Positions 8,907-16,097 of a DNA stretch of 64,000 nucleotides are shown piece by piece. The notes below the pieces were generated by a model. The model was not told the DNA's origin and made no database searches. It was given only the letters and a program-made list of their open reading frames with translations. The DNA lies in contig CAYWLS010000002.1 in NCBI GenBank assembly GCA_964458605.1, positions 124,001 to 188,000 on the forward strand. Direction: 5' to 3'. Origin of the DNA: JBBSNV01 sp964458605 (lineage in GTDB: Bacteria > Pseudomonadota > Alphaproteobacteria > Reyranellales > JAQSWP01). Both the position numbers and the translations under genes were made by a program. Each line of letters starts with the position of its first letter. Within the stretch, counting starts at the first letter, position 1.

Positions 8907-9308
8907 ATGAAAGCTTCGTCCGGTCTACTGGCGGGCGGCTTCCTGACGCTCGCCGGCCTGGCGCTTGCCCCCTCGCTCGCCGATGCGGCGCCCGCCTACA
9001 CCAACGGCGGCGTCAACCTGCGCGCCGGCCCCGGAGTCGAGTATCCGCTGGTCTTCACCTTGCAGGCCGGCACAGCGCTTGAAACCTATGGCTGCCTCAG
9101 CGACTGGAGCTGGTGCGACGTGTCGGTCGACGGCTATCGCGGCTGGGTCTATGGCGGCTATCTCAGCTACACCTACGACAACCAGCGCGTCGTGGTGCTG
9201 GATTACGGCCCGCGCATCGGGCTGCCGGTGATCAGCTTCTCCTTCGGCGATTACTGGAACCACTACTATCGCAATCGGCCCTTCTACCGCGATCGCACCC
9301 GCTACTAG
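8907..9308 (+). CDS. Secreted SH3-domain protein, array copy 1 (tail lost)
   Basis: The 133-residue protein has a signal peptide (to about residue 28) and a bacterial SH3 domain. The SH3 domain has the array signature VNLRAGPG, YGCLSDWSWCDVS and GYRGWVYGGY, followed by the family-specific YGPR..LPVISFSF..YW...YR segment. The role is unknown; bacterial SH3 domains often bind cell-wall peptides. It stops at a TAG (9306-9308) immediately after the head, where the other four copies run on into a polar tail. The frame stays open past the TAG and encodes such a tail, so this copy looks truncated by mutation. It starts divergently from the ydcF-like gene. Confidence 0.85.
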   Translation: MKASSGLLAGGFLTLAGLALAPSLADAAPAYTNGGVNLRAGPGVEYPLVFTLQAGTALETYGCLSDWSWCDVSVDGYRGWVYGGYLSYTYDNQRVVVLDYGPRIGLPVISFSFGDYWNHYYRNRPFYRDRTRY

Positions 9309-9637
9309 CATATCGGCATCCAGCCGTTCCACCCCGACCGGCGCAACGATCACAACCATAACGATCGCAACGACCGGAACGATCACGGCAACAACAACGG
9401 TCGCAACGACAACAATCGCGATACGAAGACGAACCAGCAACAGGTGACGCCGCCGGCCCCGACGCCAACGCCCCATTTGCAGCCCAAGGCGCCGCCCCAG
9501 ATGCAGCCCAAGCCGCCGAACACGCCGCCCGCGCCCAATCCCGGGCCGGCCGGCAGCAAGGGCAAGGACGACAAGAGCGACAACAAGGGGGCGACAAGGG
9601 CGGCCACGACGACCGTCGCGACGGGAATCAGCAATAG
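9309..9637 (+). pseudogene. Detached tail of SH3 copy 1 (after amber stop, with frameshift)
   Basis: Directly after the TAG at 9306, the same frame reads HIGIQPFHPDRRN, then a His/Asn/Asp/Arg-rich run, then a Pro/Gln/Lys segment (TPPAPTPTPHLQPKAPP). This is the composition of the tails of the other four copies. At a run of five G (9587-9591) the sense shifts by one base. Adding one G restores GDKGGHDDRRDGNQQ and a stop at 9635-9637, much like the GGHDNNWQQ end of copy 3. A strong hairpin follows 10 nt later. The rest of the gap to 9836 holds that hairpin and, presumably, the promoter of copy 2; I see no other gene. Confidence 0.75.
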
Positions 9638-9647
9638 GAAATGCAGC

Positions 9648-9677
9648 GAGGCGGTGCGAGCGACGCCGCACCGCCTC
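9648..9677 (+). terminator. Hairpin after the original end of SH3 copy 1
   Basis: A perfect 10-bp stem (GAGGCGGTGC, 9648-9657, with GCACCGCCTC, 9668-9677) with a 10-nt loop. There is no T-run. It lies 10 nt beyond the reconstructed stop at 9637 and more than 300 nt beyond the present TAG. This is independent support for the longer original gene. Confidence 0.6.
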
Positions 9678-9836
9678 CCCCGCTACCGCAACGGCAGCAG
9701 GCGCGGTAGTTCAGGCGCCAATCGGGGCAAAATTTGCCAATTGCCGCCGCAATCTATCGCAAAGCTCCCGGAACAGCGTCCTCGCCATCGCGTTCCTTTC
9801 GCACGAGCCGCAGGGGCTCACAGGAAGAGGTGACCG

Positions 9837-10403
9837 ATGAACAGGAAAACACTTGGCCTTGCGGCCGGCGCGCTTGTGGCGGCGATCGCCGTTCCAGGCC
9901 TGGCACAGGCGCAGAGCGCTTTTACCACCGATCTCGTCAATCTGCGAGCTGGCCCCGGCTACGACTACCCGGTGGTGTTCGCGATCCAGCCGAACCAGCC
10001 TCTGGTATCGTATGGCTGCCTGGGCGACTGGAGCTGGTGCGACGTGTCGTTCAACGGCTATCGCGGCTGGATGGCCGGGCAGTACATCGTCTATGCCTAC
10101 GACAACCGCAATGTGCCGGTGATCGAGTACGGCCCTCGCTACAACGTGCCGGTCGTGTCCTTCGACTTCGACACCTACTGGGACAGCTACTATCGCGGCC
10201 GCCCCTGGTACAGCGAGCGCACGCGCTGGCACGACTATTATCGCAGCCATCGCCCGGCCTACCAGGCCCGTCGTCACGACGAAGACCGCGACGGCATCGC
10301 CAACCGCTACGACCGCGATCGCGACGGCGATGGCATTCCCAACCGCTACGACCGTGACCGCGACGGCGATGGCATTCCCAACTGGCGCGACCATCGCGAT
10401 TGA
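9837..10403 (+). CDS. Secreted SH3-domain protein, array copy 2, Asp-rich tail
   Basis: The 188-residue protein has a signal peptide (ending AQAQS) and the array-type SH3 head (VNLRAGPGYDYPVVF, YGCLGDWSWCDVS, YRGWMAGQY), then YGPRYNVPVVSFDF and YW..YYRGRPWY. Its tail carries two copies of a 13-residue repeat, DGDGIPNRYDRDR, preceded by a degenerate one. This resembles thrombospondin-type-3 calcium-binding repeats (DxDxDGIPN). Start ATG 9837 is preceded by AGGAAGAGG. It is probably periplasmic or secreted; the ligand is unknown. Confidence 0.87.
   Translation: MNRKTLGLAAGALVAAIAVPGLAQAQSAFTTDLVNLRAGPGYDYPVVFAIQPNQPLVSYGCLGDWSWCDVSFNGYRGWMAGQYIVYAYDNRNVPVIEYGPRYNVPVVSFDFDTYWDSYYRGRPWYSERTRWHDYYRSHRPAYQARRHDEDRDGIANRYDRDRDGDGIPNRYDRDRDGDGIPNWRDHRD
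10320..10397 (+). repeat. 39-nt tandem repeat coding Asp-rich loops
   Basis: A 39-nt unit beginning CGCGACGGCGATGGCATTCC occurs at 10320 and again at 10359, nearly identical, with a degenerate copy just upstream. Each unit encodes the 13-residue DGDGIPN-type repeat at the C-terminus of SH3 copy 2. Confidence 0.85.
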
Positions 10404-10414
10404 TCGGTTGCGGC

Positions 10415-10445
10415 AAGGCCCGGCCGAGCCCACCGGCCGGGCCTT
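10415..10445 (+). terminator. Hairpin after SH3 copy 2
   Basis: A perfect 12-bp G/C stem (AAGGCCCGGCCG, 10415-10426, with CGGCCGGGCCTT, 10434-10445) begins 12 nt after the stop. The T-run is weak (TTGTG), so termination efficiency is uncertain. Confidence 0.6.
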
Positions 10446-10604
10446 GTGCTGCCTGCTGCAGCGAGCCCGTCGCGATTGCGGGCGGCAACGGCACCAAATT
10501 TCCTTGGAGATGTCGCGCCACTTTTACTGCCTCGATGCGTAAGCAGGGGTAAGCGGCGCCCAAAGGCATTCGCCATCGACCGCGATCAAGTCGAGAGAGG
10601 TATC

Positions 10605-11201
10605 ATGAAGAAAATTCTTGGCGTTGCAGCGGGTGCGCTGGGGGCGGCGATCGCCGTCCCGGGCCTGGCGCAGGCGCAGTCCGCTTACACCACCACCTAT
10701 GTCAACCTGCGCGCCGGCCCCGGTTTCGACTATCCGATCATTACCGCCGTGCCAGCCGAGGTCGCGCTGCAGCAATATGGCTGCCTGAACGACTGGAGCT
10801 GGTGCGACGTCTCCTACGGCCCCTATCGCGGCTGGATGGCCGGCGACTACATCGCCTATGTCAACGACAACCGCTGGGTGCCGCTCTACGAGTACGGCCC
10901 ACGCTATCGCGTGCCGATCGTGACCTTCAGTTTCGGCACCTACTGGGACCGCTGGTATCGCAATCGGCCCTTCTATCGCGACCGGGATCGCTGGTCGCGC
11001 TACGACCGTGACCATCACGACGACCATCGCCCGCCGCCGCATCGTGCCATGCCGACCCATATGCCGCGCGGCTACGTGCAGCACAACAACGACCACCGCG
11101 ACGACAACCGCGGCGGGTCCGATCGCGGCAACGACCATGGCAATGATCGGGGCAATGACCGCGGCGGACACGACAACAACTGGCAGCAGGAACACCGCTA
11201 G
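10605..11201 (+). CDS. Secreted SH3-domain protein, array copy 3, His/Asp/Asn tail
   Basis: The 198-residue protein starts at ATG 10605 with GAGAGAGG about 6 nt upstream. It has a signal peptide ending AQAQS, the SH3 head (VNLRAGPGFDYPII, YGCLNDWSWCDVS, YRGWMAGDY), the YGPRYRVPIVTFSF segment and YW.RWYRNRPFYRDRDRW. The roughly 70-residue tail is rich in His, Asp, Asn, Arg and Gly (HDDHRPPPHR, then DRGNDHGNDRGNDRGGHD) and is probably disordered. The His/Asp composition could bind metal, but that is only an inference from composition. The upstream open frame back to 10446 is not part of the gene. Confidence 0.87.
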   Translation: MKKILGVAAGALGAAIAVPGLAQAQSAYTTTYVNLRAGPGFDYPIITAVPAEVALQQYGCLNDWSWCDVSYGPYRGWMAGDYIAYVNDNRWVPLYEYGPRYRVPIVTFSFGTYWDRWYRNRPFYRDRDRWSRYDRDHHDDHRPPPHRAMPTHMPRGYVQHNNDHRDDNRGGSDRGNDHGNDRGNDRGGHDNNWQQEHR

Positions 11202-11223
11202 GCCCGGCACCGCCCGACAGGAA

Positions 11224-11258
11224 GCCCGACCGGCGATCCCGGTCGGGCGTTTTCTTTT
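11224..11258 (+). terminator. Rho-independent terminator after SH3 copy 3
   Basis: A perfect 10-bp stem (GCCCGACCGG, 11224-11233, with CCGGTCGGGC, 11239-11248) is followed by GTTTTCTTTT. This is a classical intrinsic terminator 23 nt after the stop codon. Confidence 0.85.
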
Positions 11259-11425
11259 GGCTCCCGCCCAAAACCTCCGCGGAAGTTTGATCGAAGTCAT
11301 GGATCGGCAAGCTTTACCGTGCTGAAATTCCCCTTACGCCGGCGATGGGCGGTTTGGCGGCGGATTGCCGCCGGGGCCCCGGCAGGACCGCCGGCGCATC
11401 CGCAACCGATCGACTGGATGCGACC

Positions 11426-12097
11426 ATGAAGAGGATCCTATGGCTGGCCGGCGCCTTGCTGCTGGCCGCGTTCGCCCTGCCCGCCGCAGCGCTGGCGCAG
11501 AACGCCTACACCACCGACTACGTCAATCTGCGGGCCGGCCCGGGCTACGACTATCCCATCGTCATCGCGGTGCCGGCGAATACCGGCCTCCAATCCTATG
11601 GATGCCTCGGCGACTGGAGCTGGTGCGACGTGTCCTGGGGCCCCTATCGCGGCTGGATGTCGGGCGAGTTCATCGCCTATGTCTACAACAATCAGTGGGT
11701 ACCGCTTTACGACTACGGTCCCCGCTTCGGCCTGCCCATTATCGTGTTCGATTTCGGCCTTTACTGGGACCGCTACTACCGCAACTGGCCGTTCTATCGC
11801 GACCGCGATCGCTGGCGGCGCTACGACCACGACCACCACGACGACCATCGGCCGCCGCCGCACCGCGAGCCGCCGCATGCCCTGCCCAAGGGCAACGGCC
11901 CGCCCCCGCCGCCGCATCACTACGGCGACAAAAGTCCGCCGCCCAAGGACGGCCACAACAATCCCCCGCCCAAGGACGGCCATAACAATCCGCCGCCCAA
12001 GGACGGTCACACCAATAACCCGCCCAAGGGCGGCAACAACCCGCCCCCGCCGCCGAAGGGCGGCAAAGGCGGCAAGCCGGATTGGGAAAACAACTGA
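11426..12097 (+). CDS. Secreted SH3-domain protein, array copy 4, Pro/Lys repeat tail
   Basis: The 223-residue protein starts at ATG 11426. It has a signal peptide ending ALAQN, the array SH3 head (VNLRAGPGYDYPIV, YGCLGDWSWCDVS, YRGWMSGEF), the YGPRFGLPIIVFDF segment and RDRDRWRRYDHDHHDDH. The tail switches to proline-rich sequence with three tandem PPPKDGHNN-like nonapeptides, then PPPPPKGGKGGK. The proline/lysine tail suggests an extended, wall- or surface-spanning region, unlike the Asp-rich tails of its neighbours. No binding partner can be named. Confidence 0.87.
   Translation: MKRILWLAGALLLAAFALPAAALAQNAYTTDYVNLRAGPGYDYPIVIAVPANTGLQSYGCLGDWSWCDVSWGPYRGWMSGEFIAYVYNNQWVPLYDYGPRFGLPIIVFDFGLYWDRYYRNWPFYRDRDRWRRYDHDHHDDHRPPPHREPPHALPKGNGPPPPPHHYGDKSPPPKDGHNNPPPKDGHNNPPPKDGHTNNPPKGGNNPPPPPKGGKGGKPDWENN
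11936..12016 (+). repeat. 27-nt tandem repeat (three units)
   Basis: Three adjoining 27-nt units, each beginning CCNCCGCCCAAGGACGG, at 11936-11962, 11963-11989 and 11990-12016. They encode PPPKDGHNN in the tail of SH3 copy 4. The first two differ at only a few bases, so the duplication is probably recent. Confidence 0.85.
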
Positions 12098-12120
12098 TCC
12101 CCAGGCCTGCGCTGCATCGA

Positions 12121-12152
12121 ACAAGCCCGGCCGGCGAGCCGGTCGGGCTTGT
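12121..12152 (+). terminator. Hairpin after SH3 copy 4
   Basis: A 14-bp stem (ACAAGCCCGGCCGG, 12121-12134, with CCGGTCGGGCTTGT, 12139-12152; one G-T wobble) starts 23 nt after the stop. The core CCGGTCGGGC is the same as in the hairpins after copies 3 and 5. Confidence 0.65.
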
Positions 12153-12302
12153 CCATGCCTCCGGTAATTAAATACCGCGATACCCCGTAAAATGAGGCAA
12201 ATAAGGCCTATTCGCCCCGGAAATGCCTAGGGAGACTCCGGGCCGCCCTGACGTAAGGCTTACATGCGGCTCAACCGCACGTGAAAAGGAGTGGGTTTTC
12301 CG

Positions 12303-13382
12303 ATGAACAAGATCTTCGGCCTTGCGCTGGGCGGTGTGGTGGCGGCGGTGGCCGCGCCCAGCCTGGCGCAGGCGCAAAACGCCTACACGACGGAATACGT
12401 CAACCTGCGCGCCGGTCCCGGTCTCGAATACCCGATCGTATTCGCCGTCCAGCCGGGCCAGCCGATCGATTCCAACGGCTGTCTGAGCGACTGGAGCTGG
12501 TGCGACGTCTCGGTGGATGGATACCGCGGCTGGATGGCGGGCGAGTTCATCAGCTATGCCTATGGCGGCAGCTATGTCCCGCTCTACACCTACGGTCCGC
12601 GCTATGGCGTGCCGATCATCAGCTTCAACTTCGTGACCTATTGGGACCGCTGGTATCGCGACCGCCCGTGGTATCACGACCGCGACTACTGGGCCCATTA
12701 CGACTGGCGCGGCCGTCGCTGGGACGACGACCGCTGGCGCCGCTGGGCCGACGATCATCGCCACGACTACGATCGCGATCATCGCTGGGGCTGGAACGGC
12801 CGCGACGACGATCACCGCGGCGGCTGGGACAACCGGCGTGACGGAGACCGTCGCGACGGCAACCGGCGTGACGGCGATCGACATGACGGCGATCGGCGCG
12901 ACGGCAACTGGAACCGCACCGACAACAACCGCGGCAACGACCATCAGTGGAACGGCACCTGGAACGGCCGCAGCAACATGCGCAGCGACAACGACCGCCG
13001 CCCCGGTGCGCCGGTCCAGGGCCGCAGCTGGCCCAACGGCCACTCGAACGATCCGTCGGTCCATTCGGGCGCCAATGCCCAGACCAACAACCAGCCGAAC
13101 CACATCGTGCCCAATCGCGGCAACGACAATTGGAACAACGGCAACCGGCCGGACAACCGCCAGTTCAAGACGGTGCGCCCGGATACCGACCATGGCAACC
13201 GCAACGCCACGGTCAACCGCCAGGTCGCGCCGCCCCAAGGCGCCAAGAACCAGCATGTCGAACGTCCGCGCGACAACGGCCGCAACGTGCAGCGCAACGT
13301 GCAGAACAACAATAGCAACAACCGCCACCAGAACGACGGCAGCAAGGGTCGTAGCGGCCGCGATCGCGATAACGACAGCTAG
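12303..13382 (+). CDS. Secreted SH3-domain protein, array copy 5, long Asn/Asp/Arg tail
   Basis: The 359-residue protein is the longest copy. ATG 12303 (MNKIFGLALGG) is preferred because it matches the starts of the other copies and has AAGGAG upstream; a GTG at 12291 would add four residues. The signal peptide ends AQAQN. The SH3 head carries VNLRAGPGLEYPIVF, NGCLSDWSWCDVS and YRGWMAGEF, followed by YGPRYGVPIISFNF and YW.RWYRDRPWYHDRDYW. From about residue 145 onward the chain is Asp/Arg/Asn/His/Gly-rich, with DGDRRDGN-type repeats and no hydrophobic core, and is probably disordered. It may be RNA-, metal- or wall-associated, but the sequence does not decide this. Confidence 0.87.
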   Translation: MNKIFGLALGGVVAAVAAPSLAQAQNAYTTEYVNLRAGPGLEYPIVFAVQPGQPIDSNGCLSDWSWCDVSVDGYRGWMAGEFISYAYGGSYVPLYTYGPRYGVPIISFNFVTYWDRWYRDRPWYHDRDYWAHYDWRGRRWDDDRWRRWADDHRHDYDRDHRWGWNGRDDDHRGGWDNRRDGDRRDGNRRDGDRHDGDRRDGNWNRTDNNRGNDHQWNGTWNGRSNMRSDNDRRPGAPVQGRSWPNGHSNDPSVHSGANAQTNNQPNHIVPNRGNDNWNNGNRPDNRQFKTVRPDTDHGNRNATVNRQVAPPQGAKNQHVERPRDNGRNVQRNVQNNNSNNRHQNDGSKGRSGRDRDNDS

Positions 13383-13403
13383 CAGTCAAAGTCCGGTAGC
13401 GTA

Positions 13404-13440
13404 GAAAAAGCCCGATCGGCAAAACCGGTCGGGCTTTTTC
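13404..13440. terminator. Bidirectional terminator between SH3 copy 5 and the dienelactone hydrolase
   Basis: A 16-bp stem with one wobble runs from GAAAAAGCCCGATCGG (13404-13419) to CCGGTCGGGCTTTTTC (13425-13440) around a 5-nt loop. The A-run on one side and T-run on the other let it act on both strands between these convergent genes. It overlaps the last codon region of the minus-strand gene. Confidence 0.85.
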
Positions 13441-14266
13441 ACGTCCCGGCCATGCCCAGCCGCGCCTGGAAAAAGGCGATGATGTCGTCGCGCGCGGCGA
13501 CGGTCGGCTGGCCCGCCTGGTCGATCAGATGGACCGTCACCACGCTGTGCGGCGTGGCCACATAGCGGACGAAGAACGGCGGCAGATCCTGCGCATTGGC
13601 CGCGCTGTCGGGCAGCACGCGGCCGTCGAAGCGCTCGCCCAACGCCGCCTGGTAGGCGGCAAAGCGCTGCGCCTGGCAGAATTTGTCGCCGGCGAAGCGG
13701 TAAGCCAGCACTTTGAGATCGTCGCGCTCCAGCCGGGCGCGCACCGCCGCCAGCTCCCGGGCGTCGCTTTCCACGCCTGCCGGATCGTCCAGCGGCAGGC
13801 TGGGCTGGGCCAAGACCGGCGCCAGCACCGCCGGCTCCAGCATCATCGACAGCGCGAAATTGCCGGTGAAGCACATGCCGATGGCGCCCACGCCCTTGCC
13901 GCCGGCTTCGCCATGCGCCAGCCGCGCCAGGGCGCGCAGCCACTGCGTCACCGGGCTGGCGCCCTTCCGGCCGGCAAAGGCATGGAACTCGGCGCTGACG
14001 CAGGCGCGCTGGAAGATGGCGCCGCCGTCCTCTGCGCTCGGCACCGCTCCGTCGCGGCCGAACAACGAGGGCATGTAGACGGTGAAGCCCGCCTCGCGCA
14101 CCCAGCGGGCGAAGCGCGCCACCTGCGGGCTGATGCCCGGCATCTCGGCCATGACGATCACCGCCGGGCCGCGCCCCGCCACATGGACCGTGCGGGTCGC
14201 GCCCTCGAGCGCGATCTGCCGCGCGGCAAAATCGTCCAGCGCATCTTCCGGCAAGGTCTGCGACAC
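13439..14266 (-). CDS. Dienelactone hydrolase family protein
   Basis: The 275-residue alpha/beta hydrolase has the DLH nucleophile as a cysteine (GAIGMCFTGNFAL) rather than serine. An acidic residue lies downstream (AYRFAGDKFC) and a histidine in the VRYVATPHSVVTVH region completes the expected triad. DLH enzymes hydrolyse dienelactones and related esters in aromatic-compound breakdown; the actual substrate here is unknown. The start is GTG 14266 with AGGAGG about 6 nt upstream. It is divergent from an HxlR regulator across a 57-nt gap with an inverted repeat, so it is probably that regulator's target. Confidence 0.88.
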   Translation of the reverse strand: MSQTLPEDALDDFAARQIALEGATRTVHVAGRGPAVIVMAEMPGISPQVARFARWVREAGFTVYMPSLFGRDGAVPSAEDGGAIFQRACVSAEFHAFAGRKGASPVTQWLRALARLAHGEAGGKGVGAIGMCFTGNFALSMMLEPAVLAPVLAQPSLPLDDPAGVESDARELAAVRARLERDDLKVLAYRFAGDKFCQAQRFAAYQAALGERFDGRVLPDSAANAQDLPPFFVRYVATPHSVVTVHLIDQAGQPTVAARDDIIAFFQARLGMAGT

Positions 14267-14290
14267 CGCTTCCTCCTGAGTCTGTATTAT

Positions 14291-14321
14291 GAACCCAGTC
14301 AGGTATCGGCTATCTAGGTTC
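14291..14321. promoter_or_regulatory. Inverted repeat, candidate HxlR operator
   Basis: GAACCCAG (14291-14298) and CTAGGTTC (14314-14321) form 8-bp arms with one mismatch and a 15-nt spacer, in the short gap between the divergent hydrolase and regulator genes. TATCTA at 14311-14316 could be the regulator's -10 box. That would place the RNA start at or next to the ATG at 14324, so the mRNA may be leaderless. Confidence 0.5.
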
Positions 14322-14323
14322 GC

Positions 14324-14803
14324 ATGTCAAACTCAGAATCATCCCCACCCCTGCGCCACCGCGCCTGGGTGCCGCGCCAGTCCTGCCCCATGGCGCGCGC
14401 CGCCGCGCTGGTCGGCGACCGCTGGACTCTGCTGATCCTGCGCGAGGCATTCTACGGCGTGCAGCGCTACGACGACATGCGCCAGGATCTCGACATCCCG
14501 CGCTCGGTGCTGACCGACCGGCTGAAGAAGATGGTGGCGGACGGCCTGCTGGAACGGTTCGAATACCAGGAGCAAGGCGACCGCAAGCGCTTCGGCTATG
14601 CGCTGACCCTGGCCGGCCACGCTTTGGCCCCGACGATGGTGGCGCTGGCCGAATGGGGTGAGCGCTTCGTCACCAGAAAGCCGACGCCGGTCGGCGTGCG
14701 GCACAAGACGTCAGGCGACTGGCTGCATCTGGGCCTGCTCGACAAGCGCAACCGTCCGGTCGAGTGGCGCGACGCGGCCATGGCCAGGCGCCCGCGCCGC
14801 TAG
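14324..14803 (+). CDS. HxlR-family transcriptional regulator
   Basis: The 159-residue winged-helix protein has the HxlR core CPMARAAALVGDRWTLLILREAFYGVQRYDDM and then LDIPRSVLTDRLKKMVADGLLERF, the recognition-helix region. It contains the single cysteine near residue 20 typical of redox- or electrophile-sensing family members, but I cannot say that it senses anything. The C-terminal 40 residues are a family-variable extension. It is divergent from the dienelactone hydrolase and probably regulates both it and itself. Confidence 0.9.
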   Translation: MSNSESSPPLRHRAWVPRQSCPMARAAALVGDRWTLLILREAFYGVQRYDDMRQDLDIPRSVLTDRLKKMVADGLLERFEYQEQGDRKRFGYALTLAGHALAPTMVALAEWGERFVTRKPTPVGVRHKTSGDWLHLGLLDKRNRPVEWRDAAMARRPRR

Positions 14804-15262
14804 GAATTGCTCCGTTCCGGCGGTGCGAAACGGTCCAAAAATCGTTCGGCGCGCGGGATCGGATCGTGCAGGAACTGGCCCGGCTCGCGCAGCCACAGGC
14901 CGGGGAATGTGCCCGACAGCTTCTCGTTGAGCAGCGCCGCGCGCGGCAGCGCAATCAGTTCGGCATCCCAGCCCGGCCAGAAATGGCGCGTCCGCCGCCA
15001 GGTGTGGGCCAGGAAGCGCGCACGGTCGCTATGGCCATGATAGTCGAACGCCCTCTCCCCGCGCGCGACCACAATGTGATTGCCGGTACGGCCGAGCCGC
15101 GGCTTGATCCCACAGCACATCGTCGGTGACGCGGCCGTAACGCTGCAGGAAGGCATGCGCCAGGATGTGGCAGGCGCCGCAGGCCAAGAACACCCGATCC
15201 GGCAGCGCCCAGCGCATCGCCTGATCGCGCTTGCTGTAGCCCGGCGTGCGAACGCGATACAT
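14800..15262 (-). pseudogene. Conserved hypothetical protein, frameshifted
   Basis: Two adjoining minus-strand frames make one protein. The N-terminal part starts at ATG 15262 (MYRVRTPGYSKRDQAMRW) and runs to GRVTDDVLW. The rest (IKPRLGRTGNHIVV to FLDRFAPPERSNS) is in another frame. Removing one base from the GGG at 15109-15111 (minus strand TGGGATC to TGGATC) joins them into about 154 continuous residues. The product has several Trp, His and Cys residues (FLACGACHILAHAFL). I do not recognise a function. It is either a decayed gene or a sequencing error. Its last codons overlap the HxlR stop. Confidence 0.65.
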
Positions 15263-15442
15263 CGACCGCGCTAGCCCCGCAGCGGCGATGCTGCTTTGAC
15301 CAACCCATCGGCCCAATCCGATCGACATGCAAATTCATGGGCTGCCGTCGTCCTCCATGCGATGCGTGCATAAGGCTACCATGCCGCCCGTCAGGCGGTT
15401 TTCAGCGGCCATCCCCATGCTTGCAGCAATCCGGCCCAGGGG

Positions 15443-16087
15443 TTGGCCGCCACCAAGACGTGGACCGTGCAGCCAGGGCATCCCTCCGTTCTTCTGCGCG
15501 TCGCCGACCGGCTCGACCAGGCGATGCTCGTCATCCTGTTCGTCGGCCTGTGCTACCGGCTGCTGCCCAGCGGCCTGGCCGGCAGCTGGTACAACCTGAT
15601 GCTGGTAGTGTCGGAGTCCATCGTCGTTGTCTTCGTGCTGATCCGGCGGCCGACGCAGAAGATCACCGCCCACCCGGGCCAGTGGGCGATCGCCGTCGGC
15701 GGCACGCTGGCGCCGACCCTGGTCGAGAGCCGCGGCCAGCCGTTCTGGCCGGAGACCGGGCTGGAGATGATGGTGGTGGGCACGCTGCTGCATGTCGGCG
15801 CCAAGCTGTCGCTGCGACGCAGCTTCGGCATCGTCGCGGCCGATCGCGGCGTGCGGGTCGGCGGTCCCTACGCCGTAATCCGCCACCCGATGTATCTGGG
15901 CTACATGATCACCCATATCGGCTTCTTCCTGTCGATGCCGACGATGTGGAATCTCGCCGTCTATTCCCTGGCCTGGGCGCTGATCCTCACGCGCATCCTG
16001 CAGGAGGAGCGGCTGCTGATGGACAATCCCGACTACCGGCGCTACGCCGCCCGCGTGCGCTACCGGCTGGTGCCGGGGGTGTTCTGA
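15443..16087 (+). CDS. Isoprenylcysteine carboxyl methyltransferase-like membrane protein
   Basis: The roughly 214-residue integral membrane protein of the ICMT/PEMT superfamily has four or five hydrophobic segments. The C-terminal SAM-binding signature is GGPYAVIRHPMYLGY, followed by EERLLMDNPDYRRY with the Glu-Glu pair. Bacterial members methylate lipidic or polyketide substrates; no substrate partner lies next to this copy. The first possible start is TTG 15443 with CAGGGG immediately before it; GTG 15467 is an alternative, so the N-terminus is uncertain. A hairpin with TTTT (15384-15402) lies upstream and might attenuate expression. Confidence 0.8.
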   Translation: MAATKTWTVQPGHPSVLLRVADRLDQAMLVILFVGLCYRLLPSGLAGSWYNLMLVVSESIVVVFVLIRRPTQKITAHPGQWAIAVGGTLAPTLVESRGQPFWPETGLEMMVVGTLLHVGAKLSLRRSFGIVAADRGVRVGGPYAVIRHPMYLGYMITHIGFFLSMPTMWNLAVYSLAWALILTRILQEERLLMDNPDYRRYAARVRYRLVPGVF

Positions 16088-16097
16088 ATCCGTGTGC

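Noticed and set aside
9587..9600. Programmed -1 frameshift in SH3 copy 1
   Set aside because: The five-G run is not a canonical slippery heptamer, and the upstream TAG already stops translation; decay or a sequencing error is simpler.
12836..12912. Short tandem repeats in SH3 copy 5 as iterons
   Set aside because: They are irregular DGDR/DGNR-coding units without constant spacing or dyad symmetry.
8925..13328. Minus-strand Val/Ala/Ile-rich frames opposite the SH3 array, resembling membrane proteins
   Set aside because: They are reverse translations of the Asp/Asn/Arg repeats (GAC/CGC read as GTC/GCG) and have no independent start signals.
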